A stretch of 64,000 nt of DNA from Pseudoalteromonas phenolica (lineage in GTDB: Bacteria; Pseudomonadota; Gammaproteobacteria; Enterobacterales; Alteromonadaceae). Under the pieces are notes generated by a model. It saw only the letters and a list, made by a program, of their open reading frames with translations, did no database searches and was not told where the DNA came from. This document shows, piece by piece, positions 1 to 8,912 of this stretch. A program made the position numbers and the translations under genes. The stretch is taken from assembly GCF_005886345.1 (NCBI RefSeq), contig NZ_PNEC01000021.1:124001-188000 (forward strand). Reading direction: 5' to 3'. Position 1 is the first letter of the stretch, and each line of letters opens with the position of its first letter.

Positions 1-327
1 ATTTGTTGGGGCACCGTTTATTAAAATCACAGGCACTTGCTCGACATAAGAGCCGGCAATCGTATTGAGTAAACTAAATGCCCCCACACTATAAGTCACA
101 TAAAGTGCACTCACGCCTTTTAATCTTGCATAGGCATCAGCGGCAAAGCCTGCACAAATTTCATTGGCGTTGCCTGATATTTTTATCGGGGAATTATCAT
201 CTGCCAAAATCGTGTCTAATAACGCAGCCGTATAATTACCTGCTACCCCAAACATTTGTTCGATACCTATTTGTTCCATTCTTACTTTTAAGTAATCTGC
301 AACGGTAAAATTCTCGGTGATATTCAT
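1..327 (-). CDS. ThDP-dependent 2-oxoacid decarboxylase (indolepyruvate/pyruvate decarboxylase family), N-terminal part
   Basis: The first 109 codons of a minus-strand gene are present; the rest lies beyond the left edge. The translation starts MNITENFTVADYLKVRM and contains GVAGNYTAALLD, then SGNANEICAGFAADAYAR and NTIAGSYVEQVPVILINGAP. These are hallmarks of the N-terminal Pyr domain of pyruvate/indolepyruvate/phenylpyruvate decarboxylases, and the NANE glutamate is the one that activates the thiamine diphosphate cofactor. The family decarboxylates aromatic or aliphatic 2-oxoacids to aldehydes in the cytoplasm. It lies downstream of a flavin amine oxidase, which could supply a 2-oxoacid, so a two-step amino-acid degradation is plausible. 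The substrate cannot be read from this fragment. Confidence 0.85.
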   Translation of the reverse strand, partial: MNITENFTVADYLKVRMEQIGIEQMFGVAGNYTAALLDTILADDNSPIKISGNANEICAGFAADAYARLKGVSALYVTYSVGAFSLLNTIAGSYVEQVPVILINGAPTN

Positions 328-353
328 AATTTCTTTCCTGGAAATACACAATG

Positions 354-374
354 AAAAAAGGGCCAAAAAGGCCC
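354..374 (-). terminator. Intrinsic terminator downstream of the amine oxidase
   Basis: On the minus strand GGGCC-TTTTT-GGCCC is followed directly by six T. It lies between the amine oxidase stop and the decarboxylase start, so co-transcription of the two would need read-through. The stem is only 5 bp. Confidence 0.7.
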
Positions 375-392
375 TAAGTCTTGGGGAAGTCT

Positions 393-2351
393 TTAAGCTT
401 TATCGAAGTAGGTTAAATCGACGCCAAGTACCGTTTGAAGTGTCTCAATATGACATTCACTTTTTTCAACTTCGGTTGTTTCTCGATACCCTAAATCAAA
501 GTATTTATTGATCAGAGATTCACGACGTGCGTTGTATTTTTCTCGAATAACAATTGACGCATCAGGGTGTAGCGAAGCAAACGTGTTTAGATTAAAGCCT
601 TGCTGAAGGACTAAATCTGTCGAGCGCAGCGCACCTTCAACCCATCCTTGATAATCTGAGAATGCTTCACCGCAAGTAAACAAGTTAGGTAAAGGCTCAA
701 CAAGGTCTTTCATTACCTGACGGTCGTCTGCGCCAACCGCCCATTGATGCACGCCATAACCAAATTGTTGCTCGGCAGGCACATCAAAATTAACCGACCC
801 TTGCCAAATACGTGCACTGGTTAGAATTGGCGCTGGAACATAATGGGTGTTGAAAATTTCTTTAAAGAATTTAGTGGCCTGCTCGACAACTGCCGTTGTA
901 GCTGGGTACATATCAGCGGGTACACTTTCAACATAATCTTGCTGATTTGGGTGTTGATATTTAGGCCCTGATGCCTGTAGTGCACTCCAAAAATTGATGT
1001 TCATATAATCGCAGTAAATAGTTAGTGCTGCAGGCTTTTTATATTTCGCCTTTGCCACTTTATCTAACTCTAGTTGAGTTTCTTTAGACGCAGTTTGACC
1101 ACTCTCTTGATACATCAATTGTGCAGCTAACTTCTCGTCAACCGCATAAAATGGATAAACAGAGCCGGTAGGTAAATCAGCAAAGTTAGGACCAAATTCT
1201 ACAGCAGGTCTGCCCGTTGAACCTTCTCCCCACCATGCACTGTCGTAATAAAGGTTAATTTTTAATAGCGGCTGATTGCTTGCGCTCTGTAATGTGTTCC
1301 AAAGTGGTTCTGACTTTTCAACTGGAAGGTTATTGAATGCATTTGATTTCAAAAAAAGTTTTTCAAGCGCTAATCGAGGCAGACCCAAAATCACCTTTTC
1401 AGCAATCAGTTTCGTCTCTTTTCCGCACGGGCCTTGCTTTAACGTTAAGATATACTCTTGATTACACTCATCAAACTCAATGCCTTCAACTGAAGTTTCT
1501 AAATGGATCTTTTCAGTGCCTATTTGTTTTACCAGTGCATTTGGTAACGTACTGAAGCCCTGTGTGAAAGTTTTAAACTGTACATTTGCAGGGAAATCTT
1601 CAAGTAATTGATAAGCAACACCTGCATTCATGCCAGATAAAAATGTACCGTTAAAACCCAGTACACGATAAAGCATGGTAATACACTCTTGGCTGTAGCC
1701 CATATCAGTGAATAAATCCCATAATGTCCACTGGTTTAGTGCTTTACCATTCCATTTACAGTCTAATCGGAAGTTTTGCCAAAACTCAGGCCCTTTTGAT
1801 TCAGGGCGCGCTTTGAATTGAGGGTTTGCTTTCAAAATACGATTGAAAACGACATTAACGATATCCTTAGGGTTGACGCCTTGTTCACTGGGCGCAAGAT
1901 TGTATAACTCTGACCAAATCGCATAGTCGTCTTTTTGCGCGTCGTTTACAGAAAAGCTTTTGCCTCTAAACGATAAACGGTTATTACCGCCACTATTCAT
2001 TGGGAAAGGCACAATCTGATCTTCGAGATCGAGCGATAGGAAAAGTGCCATAAGTGTATCCATATCGTCAAATAGGAACCTCATGCCGCCTTGCTCTTCT
2101 TTTACTTCGATGTATTCAGGCTCTCCTGCTTCATGATGCTGGTTTTTGAAATTAACCAAATCAGAATCTAATCGTCCACCTGTTCTGTTTGAGCGTTCAA
2201 GTATGGCGAAATCTTCGATGCCAGCTTCGTTTTGTAAGCGCCATGCACTATAAAGGCCTGACATGCCAGCCCCAACAATTGCCACTTTAACTCTCTGATT
2301 GTTAGATACTGTTTTTGCCTGAATACCAGCACCAAGTTTGTAGTGAGTCAT
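393..2351 (-). CDS. FAD-dependent amine oxidase (flavin monoamine/L-amino-acid oxidase family)
   Basis: A 652-residue flavoprotein. The N-terminal Rossmann dinucleotide-binding motif GAGMSG sits at residues 27-32 and is followed by the ERSNRTGGRLDS segment typical of the amine oxidase fold. The C-terminal FAD motif is LFTCGEAFSDYQGWVEGALRS. The family oxidises primary amines or L-amino acids to the imine, and hence the aldehyde or 2-oxoacid, releasing ammonia and hydrogen peroxide. There is no signal peptide, so it is probably cytoplasmic. It is longer than classical MAO (about 500 residues), nearer to large bacterial L-amino-acid oxidases and tryptophan monooxygenases. A decarboxylase gene follows 65 bp downstream on the same strand. 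Substrate not assignable from sequence alone. Confidence 0.85.
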   Translation of the reverse strand: MTHYKLGAGIQAKTVSNNQRVKVAIVGAGMSGLYSAWRLQNEAGIEDFAILERSNRTGGRLDSDLVNFKNQHHEAGEPEYIEVKEEQGGMRFLFDDMDTLMALFLSLDLEDQIVPFPMNSGGNNRLSFRGKSFSVNDAQKDDYAIWSELYNLAPSEQGVNPKDIVNVVFNRILKANPQFKARPESKGPEFWQNFRLDCKWNGKALNQWTLWDLFTDMGYSQECITMLYRVLGFNGTFLSGMNAGVAYQLLEDFPANVQFKTFTQGFSTLPNALVKQIGTEKIHLETSVEGIEFDECNQEYILTLKQGPCGKETKLIAEKVILGLPRLALEKLFLKSNAFNNLPVEKSEPLWNTLQSASNQPLLKINLYYDSAWWGEGSTGRPAVEFGPNFADLPTGSVYPFYAVDEKLAAQLMYQESGQTASKETQLELDKVAKAKYKKPAALTIYCDYMNINFWSALQASGPKYQHPNQQDYVESVPADMYPATTAVVEQATKFFKEIFNTHYVPAPILTSARIWQGSVNFDVPAEQQFGYGVHQWAVGADDRQVMKDLVEPLPNLFTCGEAFSDYQGWVEGALRSTDLVLQQGFNLNTFASLHPDASIVIREKYNARRESLINKYFDLGYRETTEVEKSECHIETLQTVLGVDLTYFDKA

Positions 2352-2536
2352 CCTAATTCCTTAACGTATTCACAGATAAAATTTATGGCTAATCGCCAAT
2401 GAAGATTTGATTCACCGCAACACTACTCAATCCATTAAGTTTTCTACGCGATGTTTACATTCCCAAGAAAACAAAATGTAGCCCAAAGGTAAAAAAAAGG
2501 TAATTACATGAGATTACAGAAGCTGATTTACAGATC

Positions 2537-2568
2537 AAAAAAGGTGAAACAAATATGTTTCACCTTTT
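2537..2568 (-). terminator. Intrinsic terminator downstream of fumC
   Basis: AAGGTGAAAC and GTTTCACCTT form a 10-bp stem, extended by flanking A and T runs, around a 6-nt loop. On the minus strand it ends in a T tract and closes the fumC unit; it may also work in the other direction. Confidence 0.85.
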
Positions 2569-2604
2569 AAAAGTTAAGAGTTGCTAGACGATAGAAGTTT
2601 TAAT

Positions 2605-3981
2605 TTAAAAACCGCCTTTAGTCAGCTTTTCTGGGTTCAATAATTCTTTGAGTTCATTCACAGATAAATCGGTATGCTCGCTCGCCACGTCAACTATTGG
2701 GCGGCCTTCTTTATAAGCTGTTTTGGCAATAAATGCCGCTTTTTCATAACCTATGATTGGGTTGAGAGCCGTCACTAGAATAGGATTTTTTGCAAGTGCT
2801 TTATTGACGTTTTCTTCGTTCACATTGAATGTTGCAATCGCTTTATCGGCGAGGAGTCGACTGACATTTGCCAAAATATCGATACTTTCAATGATGTTAT
2901 GCGCAATCACAGGCAGCATGACATTGAGTTCAAAGTTACCTGATTGACCCGCTACCGAAATTGTCGTGTCATTACCAATCACTTGTGCACTGACCATGGC
3001 TGCAGCTTCAGGTATAACCGGGTTTACTTTACCAGGCATGATTGAAGAGCCTGGCTGTAACGCTTCTAGTTCAATCTCAGCGAGACCTGCCAGTGGGCCT
3101 GAGTTCATCCAACGTAAGTCATTGGCAATTTTCATATTTGCCACAGCCATTGCTTTTAATTGTCCTGAAAGGCCTACAATCGCGTCTTGAGAACCAATGT
3201 GATAGAAATGATTGCTACTTGGTTTAAAACGAATGCCAATATTTGTACTTAAATATTGCGTGAAAACCTTAGCAAATTGTGCATCGGCATTTACACCCGT
3301 GCCCACAGCCGTACCACCTTGTGCAAGTTCGTAGACCCTTTCTACGCTGCTTAATATACCTTGATAAGCACAGTCAATTTGATGCTGCCAACCACCTAAA
3401 GTTTGTGCAAATGTAACTGGCATTGCATCCATTAAATGCGTACGACCTGTTTTAACTACATGACCGACTTGTTTAGATTTTTGCTCTATCACTTGTGATA
3501 GGTGTTTGAGTGCAGGTAATAGCTCATAAACTACTGCGACCGCACTACTGACGTGAATAGCGGTTGGGATCACGTCATTTGAGCTTTGACCCATATTTAC
3601 GTCGTCATTAGGGTGGATCTGAATACCGCTTTGTTGTGTTGCGAGCGTCGCGATCACTTCATTGGCATTCATATTTGAACTGGTGCCAGAGCCTGTTTGA
3701 AAAACATCAACCGGGAATTGGTCTAAATGCTCACCTTCAATAATACTTTGCGCTGCTTTGGCAATTGCCTGTGCTTTATCTTGTGGAAGGTGCCCTAACT
3801 CTGCGTTTGCTTCTGCCGCAGCTTGTTTAATGTAAGCAAGTGCTCGGATAAACTCTTGCGGCATAGTTAACTTACTAACTGTAAAGTTATTGACTGCACG
3901 CTGGGTTTGCGCTTTATAAAGTGCGGCTTCTGGCACATCTAAAACACCCATGCTGTCTGATTCTTGGCGAAATGTAGTCAT
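2605..3981 (-). CDS. fumC: Class II fumarate hydratase
   Basis: A 458-residue oxygen-stable, iron-free fumarase that interconverts fumarate and L-malate in the TCA cycle. The fumarase/aspartase signature GSSIMPGKVN lies at residues 311-320, and TGSGTSSNMNANEV near residue 96 is the conserved substrate-site region. Length matches the family (about 460). A FagA-like reading frame ends 10 bp upstream and carries a Fur box at its promoter, so fumC is very likely induced when iron is short, replacing the Fe-S class I enzyme encoded 1.2 kb away. Pseudomonas aeruginosa has the same arrangement (fagA-fumC-orfX-sodA, known). Here no sodA follows; the next gene is the amine oxidase. Confidence 0.97.
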   Translation of the reverse strand: MTTFRQESDSMGVLDVPEAALYKAQTQRAVNNFTVSKLTMPQEFIRALAYIKQAAAEANAELGHLPQDKAQAIAKAAQSIIEGEHLDQFPVDVFQTGSGTSSNMNANEVIATLATQQSGIQIHPNDDVNMGQSSNDVIPTAIHVSSAVAVVYELLPALKHLSQVIEQKSKQVGHVVKTGRTHLMDAMPVTFAQTLGGWQHQIDCAYQGILSSVERVYELAQGGTAVGTGVNADAQFAKVFTQYLSTNIGIRFKPSSNHFYHIGSQDAIVGLSGQLKAMAVANMKIANDLRWMNSGPLAGLAEIELEALQPGSSIMPGKVNPVIPEAAAMVSAQVIGNDTTISVAGQSGNFELNVMLPVIAHNIIESIDILANVSRLLADKAIATFNVNEENVNKALAKNPILVTALNPIIGYEKAAFIAKTAYKEGRPIVDVASEHTDLSVNELKELLNPEKLTKGGF

Positions 3982-3990
3982 CTTTGACTC

Positions 3991-4363
3991 CTATAAAAAT
4001 GGATTAAATTCACGACACAGCACTCTTGCTTCAAGCTCCAGCGCCAAATATTTTTGTTTATCGGCTTGCTGCTGTTTGTAGAATCGCTTCAAAGCGAGAA
4101 GAGGCTTATATAGCTGCTCAAAACATTGCTTTCTGATTGACTCATGTACGAGTGGATCAGCAATTTTATTGAGTAACTCATTGAATACTTTTTTTTAAAT
4201 ACAGTTCTTGTAACAATGTGCAGTGACTGCTGCCGTACCATTTTGCTAATGCCAAACTGCCCTCAATATATTGAGATACCAAAACAGGTGCTTCTAATTG
4301 AGGTCTTCGACAGTGGTTTTTTAAACAAGGTGTGTAACAAGCAATAGTTTCTTTCAAACACAT
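3991..4363 (-). pseudogene. fagA: FagA-like iron-regulated gene, frame broken at an A8 tract
   Basis: Two minus-strand reading frames join into one protein of about 123 residues if one A is skipped in an A8 run (plus-strand T at 4189-4196). The first part (ATG at 4363; a GTG at 4384 is also open but very close to the Fur box) ends CTLLQELYLKKSIQ-stop. The second continues KKVFNELLNKIADPLVH and includes YKPLLALKRFYK, ending FNPFL 10 bp before fumC. Position between a Fur box and fumC and the overall size fit FagA, the Fur-associated protein of unknown function in pseudomonads. The break could be a real mutation, a sequencing error in a homopolymer, or slippage. The FagA identity rests mainly on context. 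Confidence 0.55.
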
Positions 4364-4386
4364 ATGAACCGACTTTAAAATCACAA

Positions 4387-4406
4387 TTGATAATCATTAT
4401 CATTAC
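4387..4406 (-). promoter_or_regulatory. Fur box
   Basis: TTGATAATCATTATCATTAC contains the 13-bp core GATAATCATTATC of the classical 19-bp Fur operator plus a further ATTA half repeat. It sits just upstream of the fagA-like frame and overlaps the expected promoter, implying iron-dependent repression of fagA-fumC. Confidence 0.88.
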
Positions 4407-4556
4407 AGTTAATCAATTGGTTTTCAAGTTTGAATTTGAAGAATTTACTTGGGAGTGATGAAGTAAGCCTGATACTGACAAATAATAATCAGGCTTAAAT
4501 CTAAAAGCGTAGCTTTGTGAGGCTATAAAAACGAGAGTTGAGTTACATTTGTGTAT

Positions 4557-5090
4557 TTATTTTTGCTTTTGATGATCAACAGCAAAGCTAACAATGACTT
4601 TAAACATAAAGAATAAACTGATGAGTATCAGCCAATTTGGCATAGATAAACTTAGTAGTACTAAAATACCAAAACAAAATAAATTGGCGGCAATAAACGT
4701 TTGTAGTCTATTACTCTTTAAAAAATTAACAATACACGCTGAAACAATTGTATAACCCCAAATCAATAAACTTTCTTGAACATACATATCAAGTAGTAAC
4801 GCAATGATCACGTTATGAAAATGTATCGTGATGAATATTAATCTACTTTTATAACGTTGAGCGTAAAACTGATTTGTTCCTTGGCTGAAGTTAGCGATAC
4901 AGCCTGCATAAACATCAAACACAATTAAAAAGGCGGCGATTACCTGCCAATGATTAAGCGATAAACCTGATAAGAAAAAAGTAACTATTGTCGCAATACA
5001 AGCGAACAATACTGTTAAAAACACTTCTAATCGAGTTTGTTGCTCTCCAAATACTTCATGAAAACATTTTGGCACTTCAAAATACTTCAC
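4557..5090 (-). CDS. Putative inner membrane protein of unknown function
   Basis: I do not recognise this protein. It is about 177 residues from a GTG at 5090, chosen because AAGGA lies 8 nt upstream; an in-frame ATG at 5099 and one at 5141 lack a good ribosome binding site. At least five hydrophobic segments are visible (for example FLTVLFACIATIVTFFLSG and WQVIAAFLIVFDVYAGCIA), ending in a short charged tail DHQKQK. The segments alternate with short loops, as in a small polytopic inner membrane protein. It stands alone between the Fur box region and fumA, with the fumA terminator just upstream of it. Confidence 0.6.
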   Translation of the reverse strand: MKYFEVPKCFHEVFGEQQTRLEVFLTVLFACIATIVTFFLSGLSLNHWQVIAAFLIVFDVYAGCIANFSQGTNQFYAQRYKSRLIFITIHFHNVIIALLLDMYVQESLLIWGYTIVSACIVNFLKSNRLQTFIAANLFCFGILVLLSLSMPNWLILISLFFMFKVIVSFAVDHQKQK

Positions 5091-5165
5091 TATGACCATC
5101 CTTATATTTATACAATTGGACTGGATAATACCCAATCTCAATAATATTCAGTCATTATCAGGCAT

Positions 5166-5195
5166 AAAAAAGGAGTGAAAATTCACTCCTTTTTC
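5166..5195 (-). terminator. Intrinsic terminator downstream of the class I fumarase
   Basis: AGGAGTGAA-AA-TTCACTCCT has a perfect 9-bp stem flanked by A and T runs. On the minus strand it ends in a T tract 22 bp after the fumarase stop. Confidence 0.88.
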
Positions 5196-5216
5196 CATTT
5201 AAAACAAGCTAATTGC

Positions 5217-6743
5217 TTATTTTAATTTGCTGTCTAGCTCTTCGATTTTCGCTTTCCAAATCGCAGGGCCTGCAGTGTGCGCGTTGTTACCATCGCTGTC
5301 TACTGCAACTGTTACTGGCATATCTTCTACTTCAAACTCGTAGATTGCTTCCATACCTAAATCTTCGAACGCTACTACGCGCGCTTTCTTGATTGCTTTA
5401 GATACTAGGTAAGCTGCACCACCTACTGCCATTAAGTAGATTGATTTGTTTTGCTTGATAGATTCAACTGTCGCTGGACCACGCTCAGCTTTACCGATCA
5501 TGCCCACGATACCAGTGTTTTCTAGCATTAGATCGGTGAACTTATCCATACGCGTTGCTGTAGTTGGACCTGCAGGGCCTACAGCTTCGTCGCCTACTGC
5601 ATCAACAGGACCTACGTAGTAGATAAACTTGTTCTCGAAATCTACACCTTCAGGTAAGCCTTCACCTGACAAGATCATGTCTTGAAGACGCTTATGCGCT
5701 GCATCACGACCTGTTAAGATTTTACCTGAAAGAAGCACAGTTTCACCCATCTTCCAATCTAGTGTGTCTTCTTTCGTTAGTGTGTCTAAGTTTACGCGAC
5801 GTGTGTCTTCACCCACTTCAAACGTCAGCTCTGGCCAATCTTCAACTTTAGGTGCTTTAAGATCTGCTGGGCCTGAACCGTCTAGCGTGAAATGAACGTG
5901 ACGTGTTGCTGCACAGTTCGGGATCATTACAACTGGCTTAGATGCAGCGTGTGTTGGTGCTGTTTTGATTTTGATATCAACAACCGTTGTTAAACCACCA
6001 AGGCCTTGTGCACCAATACCTAACTTGTTAGCACGCTCAAAGATATCTAAACGTAGCTTTTCTTCAGCTGTCTCTGCTCCGCGCTCAATTAGCTCGTGAA
6101 TATCAACCGGATCCATCAGTGACTCTTTCGCTAGTACCGCTGCTTTTTCAGCTGTACCACCGATACCTATTCCTAGCATGCCCGGTGGACACCAGCCTGC
6201 GCCCATAGTAGGAAGTGTTTTCTCAACCCAAGCAGCAACGTCGTCAGATGGGTTAAGCATAACCATTTTAGTTTTGTTTTCTGAACCGCCGCCTTTCGCT
6301 GCGATCATTACTTCAACTTCAGCACCTGGTACCATGTCAATGTGTACTACTGATGGTGTATTATCTTTGGTGTTTTTACGTGCGCCAGCAGGATCAGCAA
6401 CAATTGATGCACGAAGTGGATTGTCAGTGCTGTTATAAGCGCGACGTGTACCCTCATCAACCATTTGTTGTACAGTTAAGTCTGTTTTATCCCACTTAAC
6501 ATCCATACCTACTTTAACGAAACACGTAACGATACCTGTGTCTTGACACAGTGGACGCTTGCCTTCAGCAGACATACGAGAGTTAATTAAGATCTGAGCA
6601 ATCGCATCTTTAGCCGCTTTGCTTTCTTCTTTATGGTAAGCCTTTTCTAGCGCTTGAACGAAATCGAGTGGGTGGTAATAAGAGATATACTGCAATGCAT
6701 CTTCAATGCTGTCGATGAAGTCTTGTTGACGGATCATACTCAT
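5217..6743 (-). CDS. fumA: Class I fumarate hydratase, Fe-S dependent
   Basis: A 508-residue single-chain class I fumarase converting fumarate to malate. Candidate 4Fe-4S ligands are C66 (RPLCQDTG), C185 (WCPPG) and C277 (NCAATRH). The C-terminal half holds the GPVDAVGDEAVGPAGPTTATRMD segment in which the family's catalytic threonine/aspartate region lies. Length is normal for the FumA/FumB type. The enzyme is oxygen- and iron-sensitive, so its proximity to a Fur-box-controlled class II fumarase provides an iron-sparing switch (inference). It has its own terminator and a 145-bp divergent promoter region shared with pabB. Whether to call it fumA or fumB cannot be decided by sequence. Confidence 0.95.
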   Translation of the reverse strand: MSMIRQQDFIDSIEDALQYISYYHPLDFVQALEKAYHKEESKAAKDAIAQILINSRMSAEGKRPLCQDTGIVTCFVKVGMDVKWDKTDLTVQQMVDEGTRRAYNSTDNPLRASIVADPAGARKNTKDNTPSVVHIDMVPGAEVEVMIAAKGGGSENKTKMVMLNPSDDVAAWVEKTLPTMGAGWCPPGMLGIGIGGTAEKAAVLAKESLMDPVDIHELIERGAETAEEKLRLDIFERANKLGIGAQGLGGLTTVVDIKIKTAPTHAASKPVVMIPNCAATRHVHFTLDGSGPADLKAPKVEDWPELTFEVGEDTRRVNLDTLTKEDTLDWKMGETVLLSGKILTGRDAAHKRLQDMILSGEGLPEGVDFENKFIYYVGPVDAVGDEAVGPAGPTTATRMDKFTDLMLENTGIVGMIGKAERGPATVESIKQNKSIYLMAVGGAAYLVSKAIKKARVVAFEDLGMEAIYEFEVEDMPVTVAVDSDGNNAHTAGPAIWKAKIEELDSKLK

Positions 6744-6888
6744 GACGGTTCCTTAATAATCGTAAGTCAAATATAGCTTACGCCTTTAACATGTTGACGG
6801 TTTTAAGTGATATACACATCACTATTGTAAAACTGGCAAATATGATACCCTCCTCGCCCGTTTCGGGCTAGTTTTCAGGTTCAAGTAA

Positions 6889-8241
6889 ATGATAAATGAG
6901 CAAATCAATTGTAAAAAATTAGACATTAAGCTATCTACTGAGTTAGTTTTTGAGCAATTCGCCCATTTGCCTCACGCAGTTTTATTAGATTCAAGTAACG
7001 CGCAACACGAAAATAGCCGTTACGACATCATCAGTTTTGAGCCAAAACACCTCGTCGAAGCGAAAAATAAGCACGTATTTTTGGATGGTAAACAACAAGC
7101 GCAAAGTTGTTTTGCCATTATGCAATCACTATTAAGTGATTTATCGAATACACAAGCCGCTGAAAATTTACCTTTTACCGGTGGATGGTTGGGTTACTTT
7201 GGTTACGACTTGGGTCGTTATATTGAGTCCATGCCCGAGTTGGCAATCGAAGACATTAATATGCCTGATATGAGTGCAGGTCTATATTTAGATGCACTGA
7301 TTTTTGATAATCAGACATCCGAGTGGTTTTATGTTTCTCAGCCAAACTTTGATCGCCTTGACACATATTTAGCGGCAATTAACAAACAAGCTGCAAAAGC
7401 AGTTCCTTTTAAGCTCACCTCTGAGTGGCAATCGAATCTTGATAAAAGTGCTTATGAAAAACAGTTTGATAAAATTCAAGCTTATTTAAAAAGTGGCGAC
7501 TGTTATCAAATTAACTTAGCTCAGCGCTTCAGTGCTGAATATAATGGCGCCCCTTGGTCAGCCTATAAAACTCTTAGAGCACACAACAAAGCACCATTTG
7601 CTGCTTTTATAAATCACCCTCAAGGGTCTATTTTATCGGTGTCGCCAGAACGCTTTATTCTTGTTGAAGATGGCAAAGTTGAGACTAAACCAATTAAAGG
7701 CACACTGCCTAGACTAAAAGAAGCAACAGCCGATAAAGAGCAAGCCGAAATACTAAAGAATAGTCCTAAAGATCGCGCCGAAAATGTGATGATCGTTGAC
7801 CTTCTTCGTAATGATTTAGGTAAAGTCGCCAAACCGGGTACTGTGACTGTACCTAAACTATTCGATATTGAAAGCTTCCCTGCTGTTCACCACTTAGTCA
7901 GCACAGTTCAAAGCGAGCTAGCTGAGGGCAAAACGGCAATTGATCAATTAGAAGCGGCTTTCCCGGGTGGTTCAATCACTGGTGCCCCAAAAATTCGTGC
8001 CATGGAAATTATTGAAGAACTCGAGCCTCACCGTCGCAATGTATATTGTGGCTCTATCGGTTATATCAGTGCCTGTGGCAAGATGGACACGTCAATTACT
8101 ATTCGAACTTTGATATGCAGTGAGGATAAGATTCATTGCTGGGCTGGCGGAGGCATTGTTGCTGATTCAAAAGCCGCATTGGAATACCAAGAAACTTTAG
8201 ACAAGGTAAACAAAATATTACCTATACTGAGTAATAGCTAA
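6889..8241 (+). CDS. pabB: Aminodeoxychorismate synthase component I
   Basis: A 450-residue chorismate-utilising enzyme. With the PabA glutaminase it makes 4-amino-4-deoxychorismate for p-aminobenzoate and folate. The C-terminal chorismate-binding domain shows SGDCYQINLAQRF, TKPIKGTLPR, ENVMIVDLLRNDL and GGSITGAPK, the lysine of the last being typical of PabB. The N-terminal RYDIISFEP region is the tryptophan-binding-like part of the family. It is first in the order pabB-nudL-sdaA, conserved in E. coli. A small GCCCG-TTT-CGGGC hairpin precedes the start by about 30 bp and might act on the leader. Confidence 0.93.
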   Translation: MINEQINCKKLDIKLSTELVFEQFAHLPHAVLLDSSNAQHENSRYDIISFEPKHLVEAKNKHVFLDGKQQAQSCFAIMQSLLSDLSNTQAAENLPFTGGWLGYFGYDLGRYIESMPELAIEDINMPDMSAGLYLDALIFDNQTSEWFYVSQPNFDRLDTYLAAINKQAAKAVPFKLTSEWQSNLDKSAYEKQFDKIQAYLKSGDCYQINLAQRFSAEYNGAPWSAYKTLRAHNKAPFAAFINHPQGSILSVSPERFILVEDGKVETKPIKGTLPRLKEATADKEQAEILKNSPKDRAENVMIVDLLRNDLGKVAKPGTVTVPKLFDIESFPAVHHLVSTVQSELAEGKTAIDQLEAAFPGGSITGAPKIRAMEIIEELEPHRRNVYCGSIGYISACGKMDTSITIRTLICSEDKIHCWAGGGIVADSKAALEYQETLDKVNKILPILSNS

Positions 8242-8262
8242 GTAGTAAAACGGGAGGAGCAA

Positions 8263-8823
8263 ATGAAGTTATCTGACATTTTATGTAAATTTAACCTCAG
8301 TGCGCCTCTCATTGACTCTGCCCACTTTGAAAATACCAGAGCAAGTGCCGTATTATTGCCCTTGCTTGAGGTCGATAACAAAGCCGCTTTATTATTTTGC
8401 AAACGCGCAGCCTACTTAAAACATCACCCTAGCCAAATTTGCTTTCCTGGTGGAAAATTTGAGCAATTTGACCCGTCCTTGCAAGCCACAGCAATACGTG
8501 AAACCAATGAAGAGCTGGGTATTTGCCCAAGCCATATCAATTCTATCGGCCAATTACCTACCCATAACACCTTAACAGGCTTTACCATCTCGCCTATTGT
8601 CGCAACACTTCAATCTCACGCCTCATGGCACACTAACAGCGATGAGGTGGAACGCGTATTTACAATTTCACTCGAGCGTTTATTTGACGAAAAAAACTGG
8701 CGCTCAATAGAAGTACAATTAGGCGGAAAAGCCCGAAAATTCGATATTTTTCCTACTGAGCATGGCCTACTATGGGGCGCGACGGCTAAATTAGTTAAAA
8801 ACTTTGCGCAACTGGTCAACTAA
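8263..8823 (+). CDS. nudL: Nudix CoA pyrophosphatase
   Basis: A 186-residue Nudix hydrolase with the Nudix box GGKFEQFDPSLQATAIRETN followed by EELGI. The REXXEE acidic cluster would bind the catalytic metal. The preceding KHHPSQICFPGG matches the NuCoA (UPF0035) motif that marks CoA/acyl-CoA pyrophosphatases, which split CoA into phosphopantetheine derivatives and 3',5'-ADP. It follows pabB by 21 bp with a GGAGGA ribosome binding site and precedes sdaA, the same order as in E. coli (pabB-nudL/yeaB-sdaA). Likely co-transcribed with pabB. Confidence 0.9.
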   Translation: MKLSDILCKFNLSAPLIDSAHFENTRASAVLLPLLEVDNKAALLFCKRAAYLKHHPSQICFPGGKFEQFDPSLQATAIRETNEELGICPSHINSIGQLPTHNTLTGFTISPIVATLQSHASWHTNSDEVERVFTISLERLFDEKNWRSIEVQLGGKARKFDIFPTEHGLLWGATAKLVKNFAQLVN

Positions 8824-8912
8824 CCACCACTTAGCCAGCGCAAAATAGTTACATTAAAATACTTTAACGTTATGATGTGCGTCCGTTCAAAGGCAATGTT
8901 GAGTAGAAGTTT

